DNA of 64,000 nt from Bacteroidota bacterium. GTDB taxonomy: Bacteria > Bacteroidota > Bacteroidia > Palsa-965. The position numbers and the translations under genes are program-made. Location: contig VBWE01000011.1 in NCBI GenBank assembly GCA_006218065.1, positions 118,624 through 182,623 of the forward strand, given 5' to 3'. Below the pieces are notes generated by a model. The model did no database searches and was not told the DNA's origin. It saw only the letters and a list, made by a program, of their open reading frames with translations. Below, piece by piece: positions 17,242-24,966 of this stretch (the stretch's first letter is position 1; each line of letters starts with the position of its first letter).

Positions 17242-18096
17242 TTATTCTGTTACTTCAACATATAGTGTATCTGAATTTAATCCTGTAAAAATCCCATACC
17301 CGTTTACAATGCTTGTAGATGGATTTGTTAAGTTTTGGGAACTGGTGCTGTTATCGTCATACAGTGTTGCATAGTCGGGTAAAACATGATAGAGAATGAT
17401 GCGGTGTGTACCGTAGTACTGAAACTCCATTGGACGAATTTCTTCGACCGCGAGGTTTGTTGGCGATTTACGAAATATATTGCCGGGAGGCGCATCATCT
17501 CCGAAATCACGAATGGGGTCTAAGGTTGTTTCTATGTTCTCTACCAAAATAAGGTAGTAGGAGCCATCACTGTTTGTCCAATTAATTTCAATTGGGTCCG
17601 GCATGGTTGTGAAAGTTGGCGGGCCTGAAGTGGAATCCATCCTGGCAATTGCAATCTCTGTTGCTGACTGCGTCATCTTTAGCGGCTTGGAGGGTATATA
17701 GGTATAAGCGGTAACAGTTTTTGAATTGAACTGAAAAAAAAGGTTATAGTTTTCTCCTTCGGCAACTATTATCGAACTATCGATGTAATTACCATCTCCA
17801 AGTGGTGTAAGGGTATGCGTTGCGTTGTTATGCTCAACGGTTACAGTGAGATTATTAAGATCATCACCAGAATATTCAACTGTACCGGCAAATGGTATTT
17901 GACGACTGATCTTTACGGTAAGGTAATTGCCGGGTTCCAGGTAGGATTCTATAATTGGTGAATCGGTAAATTCGGTTGCTTCTTCCTTTTTGCAGGATGT
18001 GATGCTTGAAAAACACAACCATAGGATACCCATGAAAAGCGTTCCCGGGGATATTGCTTTTCCAGTGTGAATTATGATGAGACTATATTTTTTCAT
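17242..18096 (-). CDS. DUF4249-like outer-membrane-associated lipoprotein
   Basis: A 284-residue protein with an N-terminal hydrophobic segment ending in the lipobox-like SSITSCKKEEATEF. The following domain (SPIIESYLEPGNYLTVKISRQIPF, then VTVEHNNATHTLTPLGDGNY and FNSKTVTAYTYIPSKP) resembles DUF4249, β-rich proteins that usually follow a TonB-dependent receptor, as here and again at 27324. In such pairs the lipoprotein is probably an extracellular partner of the receptor. It starts one base inside the upstream gene's stop. Base composition is AT-rich compared with the operons on either side. Since its receptor gene is broken, it may no longer have a working partner. Confidence 0.72.
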   Translation of the reverse strand: MKKYSLIIIHTGKAISPGTLFMGILWLCFSSITSCKKEEATEFTDSPIIESYLEPGNYLTVKISRQIPFAGTVEYSGDDLNNLTVTVEHNNATHTLTPLGDGNYIDSSIIVAEGENYNLFFQFNSKTVTAYTYIPSKPLKMTQSATEIAIARMDSTSGPPTFTTMPDPIEINWTNSDGSYYLILVENIETTLDPIRDFGDDAPPGNIFRKSPTNLAVEEIRPMEFQYYGTHRIILYHVLPDYATLYDDNSTSSQNLTNPSTSIVNGYGIFTGLNSDTLYVEVTE

Positions 18097-19976
18097 TATC
18101 GTAGTTTTAATGATAAGGTGATATTGGGTGTTATGCCGAGGTAGTTAACGCTCGTTTCAATTACTTCTCCTTCTTCTATGGAGTATTGTTTATACCATGT
18201 GTTAGTTCGATTGTACAGATTGAAAACGGAGAAGCCCAGGTAGCCGATCTCTCTTCTTTTTTTATCGCCTTTTGCACCTTTCAGGAGTTTATAGTTGGCC
18301 GAAATATCTGCGCGGTGATATTCAGGAAGGCGCAGACTGTTTTTGGATGTAACCGTAAAGAAGTCCTGTGTTGATCCGTCAAGCAGGGTTATGCTGTATG
18401 CTCCTGAAGGAGCAGTGTAAGGGCGACCTGTTGCATATACCCAGGTGGCAGAGAAATCCCAGCGTTTGTATTTGTATAGTGCAACGGTCTTGAATTCGTG
18501 TGTTACATCCTGGTTGGCGGGATAGTATGAATCGGAATAGATATCAAATTTATTTCTTGCTTCTCCGATTGTGTAGCTGATCCACCCGTTGAATTTTCCT
18601 GATTTCTTTTGCACGAGGAATTCCATTCCCCTGGCATAACCGTTACCTGTAAAGAAGTTTTCGGAATAGCTAACGCCTCCGGGACTGGCATTAAATCTTA
18701 ATGAATACTCGGTAAGGTTTTCGATCTGCTTATAATAGGCTTCGGTACTGAACAGGTAATTGTCTGTTTCATACGATATACCTCCAATATAGTGAATCGC
18801 GGAACTTACCGGCACCGAATTGCCATCGGATAACAGCCAAAAGTCTTTGCTTCCTGAAAGAATGTCTTCGCGTGTTACGCGGTTAGCAAATTGGTAATAC
18901 TTACCTGTTGCGCCTTTGAGTGCAAGATTATCGGTTACGCTTATGGTGAGGGATGCTCTTGGCTCGTAATAAAGTTGTTTGGTCGTTTCAAAATAACTTG
19001 TCCGGATGCCTGGCACAAACTGCACCCTGTTTTTAAAGAGCTTGAATTTGTTCTGGATGTATGTACCGGAGAGGTATGCTTTGTTCTGCTTATCGAGGAC
19101 AGTGGTTGTGTCGTTTTGAGCGTAGGTGTAATCAATATCGAAGTATGTACCAAATACACCGAACTGAAGCTGGCTGAAGTTGAATAAATCCCACTGGTAA
19201 TCGGATTTCAGGCTGTAATCTTTAAGGTCATTGTTTTCAAAAATCCCGTTACTGGAAGCATTTTCCTCCCCACTGGAGTTTGTAACAGTTCGCTCCTGCG
19301 AGCGGTCCCTGTCGCTATAATAATTGGAATAACTAAGAATGGTGTTGCTGTAAAATTTTTCGGACCACTTGCGTGACCATTTTAAGCTGCTGCCAATATT
19401 TCCATATTTGGTAAGATCGGTTGAGCTTATGCTAAAGTTGGAATTGCCGGAGCCGAATGAAGGAGCACTAAACGATGAACTGTTGTCGAGCTTATCGGTG
19501 CCGTTGAATATGCTGAGTGAAATAATGTCTCTGCTGTTTGGTTTGTATGTGAACTTGCCATTGAGATCATAAAAAAATGAAGTGACTTTTGTTTCCTGTT
19601 GACGGGGGCCCATTCCTCCCGGGCCACCTGCAGGTTGCGTGGAACCGGAGGAACTGCTTGAGCTGCTGTTGAATTTTTCAAATATCTTATTATAGAGAGG
19701 CCCTTTGTATGATCTGCGAAAAGCGACAACGGAAGAAAATTTATCTCCACAATACAACACAAATTTCTTTTCGAAGAGAAGTTTATCGGTAAGAATAAAG
19801 TAGTTCGTGTAGAAAATCGCCGCGTAAAACAAAAGGGGCAGAAGTAGCGGAGAGATGCCTTGCCAATGCTCATTGGAAACCCTGGGAAACATGAGGTAAG
19901 GCAGGAAAAAGAGAATAAGCCAAACGAGTGTGTGAATGCCTGTTTTAATAAATTTATTCCGGGGATTAAGCGACAT
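18096..19976 (-). pseudogene. Chimera: sensor-kinase N-terminus fused to a TonB-dependent receptor barrel
   Basis: One open frame with two unrelated parts. Residues 1 to about 75 from the ATG at 19974-19976 (MSLNPRNKFIKTG, then TLVWLILFFLPYLMF and ILTDKLLFEKKFVLY) look like the membrane region of a LytS/YpdA-type histidine kinase. From about position 19753 the frame becomes a TonB receptor barrel (SSVVAFRRSYKGPLYNKIF, comparable to SSFILSGRRTYIDVL in the intact receptor at 24967), with a Ser/Gly-rich loop and a normal C-terminus. Kinase domain, receptor signal peptide, carboxypeptidase-like domain and plug are all missing. Such a protein could not act as either parent. It fits a deletion that joined two neighbours, or an assembly join. 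Upstream in-frame codons to 20147 come from the tRNA remnant and are not coding. Confidence 0.75.
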
Positions 19977-20098
19977 ACTAGACATACTACAAATATTAGG
20001 CTTATTATCCAGTGCAATAGATAAAATAGAAGTTCGGGCGTATTTTATAGATAAACGCGTCTTGCAGGCTTCATTTTTAGAGATTTTATCCTCCCTAT

Positions 20099-20216
20099 AG
20101 GGGTAGCAGGTCCAATCCCGATGGCTATCGGGACAAGACGAACCCACGACCCTCTTATCGATTTTTCAAACAAAAAGGGAAGCATTCCTGCTTCCTTTTC
20201 CGTCGGGGTAGCGGGA
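20099..20216 (-). repeat. tRNA-Pro-like remnants with inserted hairpin and duplicated terminator
   Basis: Plus strand: gggtagcagg, then a palindrome CCCGATggctATCGGG, then gacgaacccacgaccctc (20099-20154). This equals the T-arm and acceptor 3' side of the tRNA-Pro at 24629 with a hairpin placed in the T-loop. A terminator GGAAGCA-ttcc-TGCTTCC (20172-20199) and a second acceptor fragment, gtcggggtagcggga, follow. The same arrangement recurs at 24521-24622. It separates the two AT-rich gene blocks; 20217-20319 shows nothing further. Confidence 0.65.
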
Positions 20217-20319
20217 TATTACTGTTCGCTCCAGTATATTGTTAATCAAGCTTTCTAAAGAATAAAAAAACGATATAATAACCGAATCAGTCCCCATTAT
20301 TATACATGCTATCGCCTGA

Positions 20320-21762
20320 TTATTGTTTTATTATTTTGTGATATATTGATTTATGGTCATTCTCGAGCACGAAAAGATAAACACCGGCCGGCAAAAAAGA
20401 AAAATTAATTGAGGTACTTTCCGGTACATTTTTTGAAAATACGAGTTGCCCGGCCAAATCAAAACACGTTACCTTATATAGCAGGTTATCATGTACAACA
20501 ATATTTATGTTATTTGAAAATGGGTTAGGAAAAATTGGAATTATATTTTCATCTGGAATTTCTGAAAGACCAATTATTGCACTTGAACATCCCGAATTAA
20601 AAAATGCTATCGTGGAACTCGCAAAATCTGTATAAAATTCGTGTTCTGCATTTGCGGCCATAATTTCATTTACCAATTGCTGCTGGCTATCGAAACTTAA
20701 AGACAACACGACCGGATAGTTAGTTGGGTTGGTGGTTATATCATTTACAATAATGGAGGCCTGGTTTGCGTAATTTCCGGCTTGTATTTGACCGTTAACG
20801 GCTAATTCATTAAAAATGCTTTGTGATAACGAAACGGGAATACCAATGATTCTTGCGAAATATTCCGGGAATATCGGGAATTTATAATGCATATTGTGCG
20901 AAGCACAAATGCTATTTCCGCTTAATTCCTGGTAATTCAAGTAACTATTGCTATTGCCTGCAATACCGAGCGTGGTATCATTTTGTTGCATGCACCAAAT
21001 GACCGGAACAGATGACATTGTAAATACGGTATCCTGGCCTTCGGCACAATAGATTGCCGCACTTTTATAATTATACAGAAAGGAAAGAGTGGAAGAAAAT
21101 GAGCCACCTGCAGACATACCTACCGAGAAACGTGGTAGTGAGTAATTGAACAATCCGCGATTTATCATCGTATCTGTTATTGCTTTTATGTTTACATAAT
21201 CTACATTGGCTATGGAATCTACGGGATAGGTGAACCACCTGATTTTACCATCACCGTTGAGATCTGTTGATACTGTTGTTTCTTCGCATTCGGTAATAAT
21301 TACACCAAATGTATCGGCAACAGCGGCATTAATAAAATTCCTCATTTCTGTTTTAGTAGTCCAATTGGCTGCGTTTCCACCTGTACCATGCAGATAATAT
21401 ATTACTCCTTTCATGCTTGTTGGGAAATGCCAATACACATTTTTGAGGTTGGTCATTCCTTGTATTTGTTCGTAATTAAACGTAAAAGGTGTTACCGTTT
21501 GTATGTTGGCTGTAACGGTTATATTTTGTGCGGGCATAACAAGGAAGGTATGCCATTCGTTAGGTAAGCTTAGGAAAGAGGTATCACCGGACCATGCTTT
21601 AAAAAATTTTGTGGAATCATATTCTAGGCTCCAAACATGAACGGTGTCGCCAGCGCTATAAGTCCCGCTACCATAACCATTGTTTACGGTAAGGTTAAAT
21701 GTTTGGGCATTTACTATGGTTAAAATATATGAGCTAAAAATAATCAGAACGGTTATTTTCAT
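20320..21762 (-). CDS. Secreted α/β-hydrolase-like protein with T9SS sorting domain
   Basis: A 480-residue protein with a signal peptide (SSYILTIVNAQT), a short β-rich N-terminal region (about 22-110), and an α/β-hydrolase-like core. In the core, YYLHGTGGNAANW is an oxyanion-loop motif and FSVGMSAGGSFSS a GxSxGG nucleophile elbow; PVIWCMQQNDTTLG could precede the acid residue. The last 80 residues, from IPIFPNPFSNNINIVV to FLPAGVYLFVLEND, are a T9SS type A sorting domain. Substrate unknown; an esterase-like or poly-hydroxyalkanoate-depolymerase-like role is possible. It follows the glycosidase-like gene by 5 nt and is AT-rich like it, so both probably arrived together. Confidence 0.75.
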   Translation of the reverse strand: MKITVLIIFSSYILTIVNAQTFNLTVNNGYGSGTYSAGDTVHVWSLEYDSTKFFKAWSGDTSFLSLPNEWHTFLVMPAQNITVTANIQTVTPFTFNYEQIQGMTNLKNVYWHFPTSMKGVIYYLHGTGGNAANWTTKTEMRNFINAAVADTFGVIITECEETTVSTDLNGDGKIRWFTYPVDSIANVDYVNIKAITDTMINRGLFNYSLPRFSVGMSAGGSFSSTLSFLYNYKSAAIYCAEGQDTVFTMSSVPVIWCMQQNDTTLGIAGNSNSYLNYQELSGNSICASHNMHYKFPIFPEYFARIIGIPVSLSQSIFNELAVNGQIQAGNYANQASIIVNDITTNPTNYPVVLSLSFDSQQQLVNEIMAANAEHEFYTDFASSTIAFFNSGCSSAIIGLSEIPDENIIPIFPNPFSNNINIVVHDNLLYKVTCFDLAGQLVFSKNVPESTSINFSFLPAGVYLFVLENDHKSIYHKIIKQ

Positions 21763-21767
21763 AATGA

Positions 21768-23312
21768 TTAGTTTTTAATGATTTTTTGGGTGGATGTGCC
21801 ATTGGAATTGGTTGTTTTTAAAAAATAGATGCCGTTTGGAAACTCCTGACAATTAATCACAGCTTTGTCACGCACCTTTTTTTGAGATATGATTTCTCTT
21901 CCGAGGTTATCATAAATTGAAACATCAAAGTGCTGGCCTGGTAATTGAATGGTTAAGGATTCTTGCACAGGGTTCGGGAAAACAATCCATTGGCTTTCTT
22001 CTTTGTTCAAATTACTCAAACCAACAGTGGTAGAAGCACTTACAATATCAGCATACACAACTGCATTTGTATCCAATGGCAAAGTAGCCAGAACAATTGA
22101 AGGAGTATTATTTGCATACGTGTATTGTCCTAAATAAATGGGCTGAACCAATTGGTTAAATTCTGTATTGGGAATTTTGTAGAGCTTTATTTTTACGCTG
22201 TCTGATGAAGGAAAGCCCGGTAATGAGTTTAAGTTATTGAGGGTTATATTAACGGATGTTGGTGTAAGGAATGTGGTATTATGATAGTAACCTATCATCA
22301 TTCTTACAGTGTTTGGATTAGATTTTAAATTGCCCGTGATGGAAAAAACGCGTGAATTGGATGCACTGGTTAAGTAACGGATGCTATCTAACTCGGAATA
22401 CCTTTTAAAAGTCCAATAAACCGCACGTTTAAGGTTTGTTGTCGGGGTTAATATGCCATTAAGTGTATTGTTAAAGCACGTTTCTGTACCTGAGCTATCA
22501 TTTGCGTTCCAACAGGCTTTGCATGCTCCATTAGCTTTACCTTTTTCGAGATAATAAAAATGTGCGAGATTAAATGCAGGCTTATACTGCCCGGTTTCGT
22601 TTACGATTTCATTTATCACGATTTTTTTTGTTTGTAAGGGTGCATAAGCTGGGTTATTAATAAAATTGGTTCTGCACCACAATAGCGCATCGTCAAAATA
22701 TGGCATAATGGAATCGTTATAGAACCAATGGAATGAGAGTATATCTAATCGAACATTATTTGCTAAACAGTAATCGCAAAAAGACCGGATGTAAGTAGTG
22801 TCTGCATTCACAATTGAAGGACCACATATTTGAACAGATGTACCGAGATTGAATCTGATACGATCATGCGCCATTTTGAAGGTTTGAAAGAATTGCATTT
22901 GTGTGCCTGACCAATATGTACCGTTAGGTTCATTCCAGATGTCATAAATCATAGGAAGGGTTGCTGTCGATGCACAAAGGTTATCTACGAAAGTTTTATA
23001 TCCGGCAGTATCACTGTATGGAGGAGTCCATCCCGGAGGATATCCATACAGATCACTTACAGCGATCATATATTTTGCTCCAATTGTTGTGGTGGCCCTG
23101 TTGTAAATGGTAGTTGTAAGACCACCGGCACGCCAGTATCCGGGGGCCAATGGCACAATAAGGCTGTCGTGTGGATTGGTAGCATCCATGGCATGTAGAA
23201 AGCCAATCATATTAGATGCTGTATCAGTATTTGAAAAATCAACTGATAGCGTTTGAGATTTTGCAGTGTTCAAAAACAGTACTGCAAGAAAAAGTGCGGT
23301 TTTATTTTTCAT
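21768..23312 (-). CDS. Secreted glycoside hydrolase-like protein (clan A TIM barrel) with T9SS sorting domain
   Basis: A 514-residue protein. The signal peptide (TALFLAVLFLNTAKSQT) is followed by a TIM-barrel-like domain with IYDIWNEPNGTYW, the asparagine-glutamate pair of clan GH-A acid/base catalysts, and KIVINEIVNETGQY, a likely nucleophile strand. The arrangement resembles GH39-like enzymes, but the family is not certain. A small β domain (about 350-430) leads to a T9SS sorting domain starting WIVFPNPVQESLTI and ending EFPNGIYFLKTTN. The ATG at 23310-23312 gives a proper signal peptide; it overlaps the upstream membrane-protein gene by 11 nt. Exported polysaccharide or glycan hydrolysis is the likely job. 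Confidence 0.75.
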   Translation of the reverse strand: MKNKTALFLAVLFLNTAKSQTLSVDFSNTDTASNMIGFLHAMDATNPHDSLIVPLAPGYWRAGGLTTTIYNRATTTIGAKYMIAVSDLYGYPPGWTPPYSDTAGYKTFVDNLCASTATLPMIYDIWNEPNGTYWSGTQMQFFQTFKMAHDRIRFNLGTSVQICGPSIVNADTTYIRSFCDYCLANNVRLDILSFHWFYNDSIMPYFDDALLWCRTNFINNPAYAPLQTKKIVINEIVNETGQYKPAFNLAHFYYLEKGKANGACKACWNANDSSGTETCFNNTLNGILTPTTNLKRAVYWTFKRYSELDSIRYLTSASNSRVFSITGNLKSNPNTVRMMIGYYHNTTFLTPTSVNITLNNLNSLPGFPSSDSVKIKLYKIPNTEFNQLVQPIYLGQYTYANNTPSIVLATLPLDTNAVVYADIVSASTTVGLSNLNKEESQWIVFPNPVQESLTIQLPGQHFDVSIYDNLGREIISQKKVRDKAVINCQEFPNGIYFLKTTNSNGTSTQKIIKN

Positions 23313-23904
23313 GATTATTTGTTTTAAAATGGGGGATAAGAATAAAAATTGCAAGAAATAATATAGCGAATAAGGCAGTAACTATCATAAATAACCATGC
23401 AATTGGCCAGTTCAGATACCATCCTGCAAATGCATGAAAAGCTGCGAATAGACCCATAAAACCGGTAATGCACTTTGTTTTGTTGGCATATTCGGTAAGC
23501 CAGGAGAGTAAAAGAAGTGGTAAATAAATATAGCCGAAGGACGCTGCACCAATAACCTGTAATACCCTTCTACCAGGTAATAAGTTAATACGGAGATAAA
23601 TTCCAACAATAAAAATCACGATCGATACCAACCCAAAAACGATAAAAAAAGTTTTATTTAAAAATTTGGGGTGTGCATAGAAGCTTTCTTTATTGCGTGA
23701 AATGTTTAATAGGTCTTTCCGGTTGAACTTTTTTAATGCAATTGTAAATGCCATGTAAAAATCGGGTTCTGAATATAGTTCTGCTTCGGTAAGGATGGAT
23801 AAATGATCTGTCAATTCAGCTAACACGAGCGTATCTTCAACACCCTGTTTTTGCAAATTTTCCTGGATGAAATCAATTTCTATATCGGTAAGTTTCCGGC
23901 TCAT
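23302..23904 (-). CDS. Membrane protein paired with PadR regulator (HAAS-like)
   Basis: A 200-residue protein. Residues 1-70 are soluble and helical (LTDIEIDFIQENLQKQGVED, then LVLAELTDHLSILTEAEL), and about 85-195 contain four or five membrane helices. A soluble helical head and C-terminal helices next to a PadR gene fits the HAAS type of signalling protein that commonly accompanies PadR repressors, though the family call is by pattern only. It overlaps the padR-like stop by 4 nt, so the two are coupled. It may sense a membrane condition and tune the adjacent regulator. Confidence 0.68.
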   Translation of the reverse strand: MSRKLTDIEIDFIQENLQKQGVEDTLVLAELTDHLSILTEAELYSEPDFYMAFTIALKKFNRKDLLNISRNKESFYAHPKFLNKTFFIVFGLVSIVIFIVGIYLRINLLPGRRVLQVIGAASFGYIYLPLLLLSWLTEYANKTKCITGFMGLFAAFHAFAGWYLNWPIAWLFMIVTALFAILFLAIFILIPHFKTNNHEK

Positions 23905-24239
23905 GCGAGGGTGATTTTTAATTCCATAATCTGACCTAAGGATTTCATGAACTCGTGGAGTTCTTTAATTTTATCTTTTGCAATGGCTTTACCTTCTTTG
24001 GTTAGTTTGTAATACTTTCTTACTCTTTTTCCAATGGTTACTATCTCAATGGAAAGCAAACCGGTTGCTTCCAGTTTATGAAGCGATGGATACAATGCCC
24101 CTTCGCTGATTTCAATTTTATCCCCAGTAAGCTCTTTTACACGATGGGTTATTTCATAACCGTACATGCGTTCATTTTCTGAGAGTAATTTCAGAATAAT
24201 GATTTCTATCGTACCCTTTAGTAGTTCTTTTGAATACAT
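23901..24239 (-). CDS. PadR-family transcriptional regulator
   Basis: A 112-residue winged-helix protein: KELLKGTIEIIILKLLSENE (helix 1), MYGYEITHRVKELTG (helix 2), ISEGALYPSLHKLEATGLL (recognition helix with the diagnostic ALYPxLxxLE), and the β-wing GKRVRKYYKLTKEGK. The C-terminal helix is short, as in the small PadR-s1 class. It likely represses its own operon, which holds the coupled membrane protein and perhaps the two secreted hydrolases. An inverted repeat ATACAT-9-ATGTAT at 24293-24313, about 55 nt upstream, is a plausible operator. Confidence 0.88.
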   Translation of the reverse strand: MYSKELLKGTIEIIILKLLSENERMYGYEITHRVKELTGDKIEISEGALYPSLHKLEATGLLSIEIVTIGKRVRKYYKLTKEGKAIAKDKIKELHEFMKSLGQIMELKITLA

Positions 24240-24292
24240 AATCGTTCATTTGATTCTGCAAAGTACAAATGGTTTAATTGCATTTAATATAA

Positions 24293-24313
24293 ATACATTG
24301 TATAACGATGTAT
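24293..24313. promoter_or_regulatory. Inverted repeat, candidate PadR operator
   Basis: ATACAT, 9 nt, ATGTAT: a 6-bp dyad lying 54-74 nt upstream of the padR-like ATG in an AT-rich intergenic stretch. PadR proteins bind ACAT/ATGT dyads. A sequence TACTTTG near 24254-24260 on the minus strand is close to a -7 element. The call is inference from position and symmetry. Confidence 0.4.
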
Positions 24314-24464
24314 TTTATCTTAATAATCTTATAATCAATAAGTTACATTTTAAAACATATTTTTTGACCTGGGCCATTGGCACCTTATCCTTCCCTTATT
24401 CAGTCCCTGAATTAGTCCCGCTGAAGATGGATTTCTTTGATTTATTAGAGAACATTAAAAACAA

Positions 24465-24497
24465 AAAACCAGTAAACTCCTCTGGTTTACTGGTTTT
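24465..24497. terminator. Hairpin terminator
   Basis: AAAACCAGTAAAC and GTTTACTGGTTTT form a perfect 13-bp stem around a 7-nt loop, with A/T tracts on both sides. It lies downstream (minus strand) of the tRNA remnant at 24521-24578 and probably ended the transcript of a former tRNA there. Between 24314 and 24464 I see only AT-rich sequence. Confidence 0.7.
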
Positions 24498-24520
24498 GAT
24501 TCGTGTTTGATTAACACTTT

Positions 24521-24578
24521 GTCGGGGTAGCGGGTCCCGTCCCGATAGCCATCGGAACGGGACGAACCCACGACCCGG
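24521..24578 (-). repeat. tRNA 3'-half remnant with hairpin inserted in the T-loop
   Basis: Plus strand gtcggggtagcggg and gaacccacgaccc match the acceptor/T-arm part of the tRNA-Pro 100 bp away. Between them sits a 28-nt palindrome (24535-24562; TCCCGT, CCGAT, loop agcc, ATCGG, ACGGGA). The 5' half of the tRNA is missing. The palindrome belongs to the same CCGAT-n-ATCGG family as those at 20115-20131 and 24754-24771. Confidence 0.7.
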
Positions 24579-24595
24579 TTTCCATTTTTTCAAAC

Positions 24596-24624
24596 AAAAA
24601 AAGGAAGCATTGCTGCTTCCTTAT
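24596..24624 (-). terminator. Terminator of tRNA-Pro
   Basis: Minus strand GGAAGCA-gcaa-TGCTTCC followed by a run of U, starting a few bases after the tRNA-Pro 3' end. Near copies of this hairpin accompany the tRNA remnants at 20172-20199 and 17111-17138. Confidence 0.75.
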
Positions 24625-24628
24625 TCCG

Positions 24629-24702
24629 TCGGGGTAGCGGGACTCGAACCCACGACCCTCAGCACCCCATGCTGATGCGCTAGCCAACTGCGCTACACCC
24701 CG
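24629..24702 (-). tRNA. tRNA-Pro (anticodon GGG)
   Basis: A 74-nt cloverleaf on the minus strand. Acceptor CGGGGTG pairs with TACCCCG (one G-U) and the discriminator is A, as expected for proline. D-arm GCGC...GCGC, anticodon stem TCAGC/GCTGA around the loop ATGGGGT with anticodon GGG, and T-arm GTGGG-TTCGAGT-CCCGC are all intact. CCA is not encoded. A terminator follows. Fragments of the same tRNA type lie on both sides, indicating that this locus has been a target of repeated duplication or insertion. Confidence 0.93.
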
Positions 24703-24729
24703 ATTTTACTTTCCGAAGAAAGCTGACTG

Positions 24730-24784
24730 AATTCAGTTCTGATGTGCTGGCCATCCCGATTGCTATCGGGAGCGCTGCACCCCG
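24730..24784 (-). repeat. tRNA 5'-half remnant with hairpin inserted in the D-loop
   Basis: Minus strand CGGGGTGCAGCGC (24772-24784) matches the 5' end of tRNA-Pro (CGGGGTGTAGCGC). It is interrupted by the palindrome TCCCGATagcaATCGGGA (24754-24771) where the D-loop should be. It then resumes with TGGCCAGCACATCAG, comparable to TTGGCTAGCGCATCAG in the intact gene. The 3' half is absent. It lies just upstream of the functional tRNA-Pro. Confidence 0.65.
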
Positions 24785-24905
24785 AACTTTTACCCGCTTT
24801 ACTTGTTGATTTAGCGGATGGCAAAGATATAGATTTTCGTTTCTCAGCCAACAAAGGGGCTGGATTGTGAATCAAAGGAAACATTTTTACCAAAAAAAGT
24901 TTCCG

Positions 24906-24913
24906 TAGTTTTG
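24906..24913 (+). promoter_or_regulatory. -7 element of the TonB receptor operon
   Basis: TAGTTTTG matches the Bacteroidota -7 consensus TAnnTTTG. A T-rich -33 region (TTTTT) lies about 17 nt upstream and the ATG about 53 nt downstream. No other feature is seen in 24785-24905. Confidence 0.45.
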
Positions 24914-24966
24914 TAATCCCATACCGCATCAGTTTCGGAATTATTTAAAGAACAACACGTTAAAGT

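Noticed and set aside
19977..20147. Longer N-terminus of the kinase/TonB chimera
   Set aside because: The extra codons read through the tRNA remnant and its hairpin; the ATG at 19974-19976 gives the typical kinase beginning.
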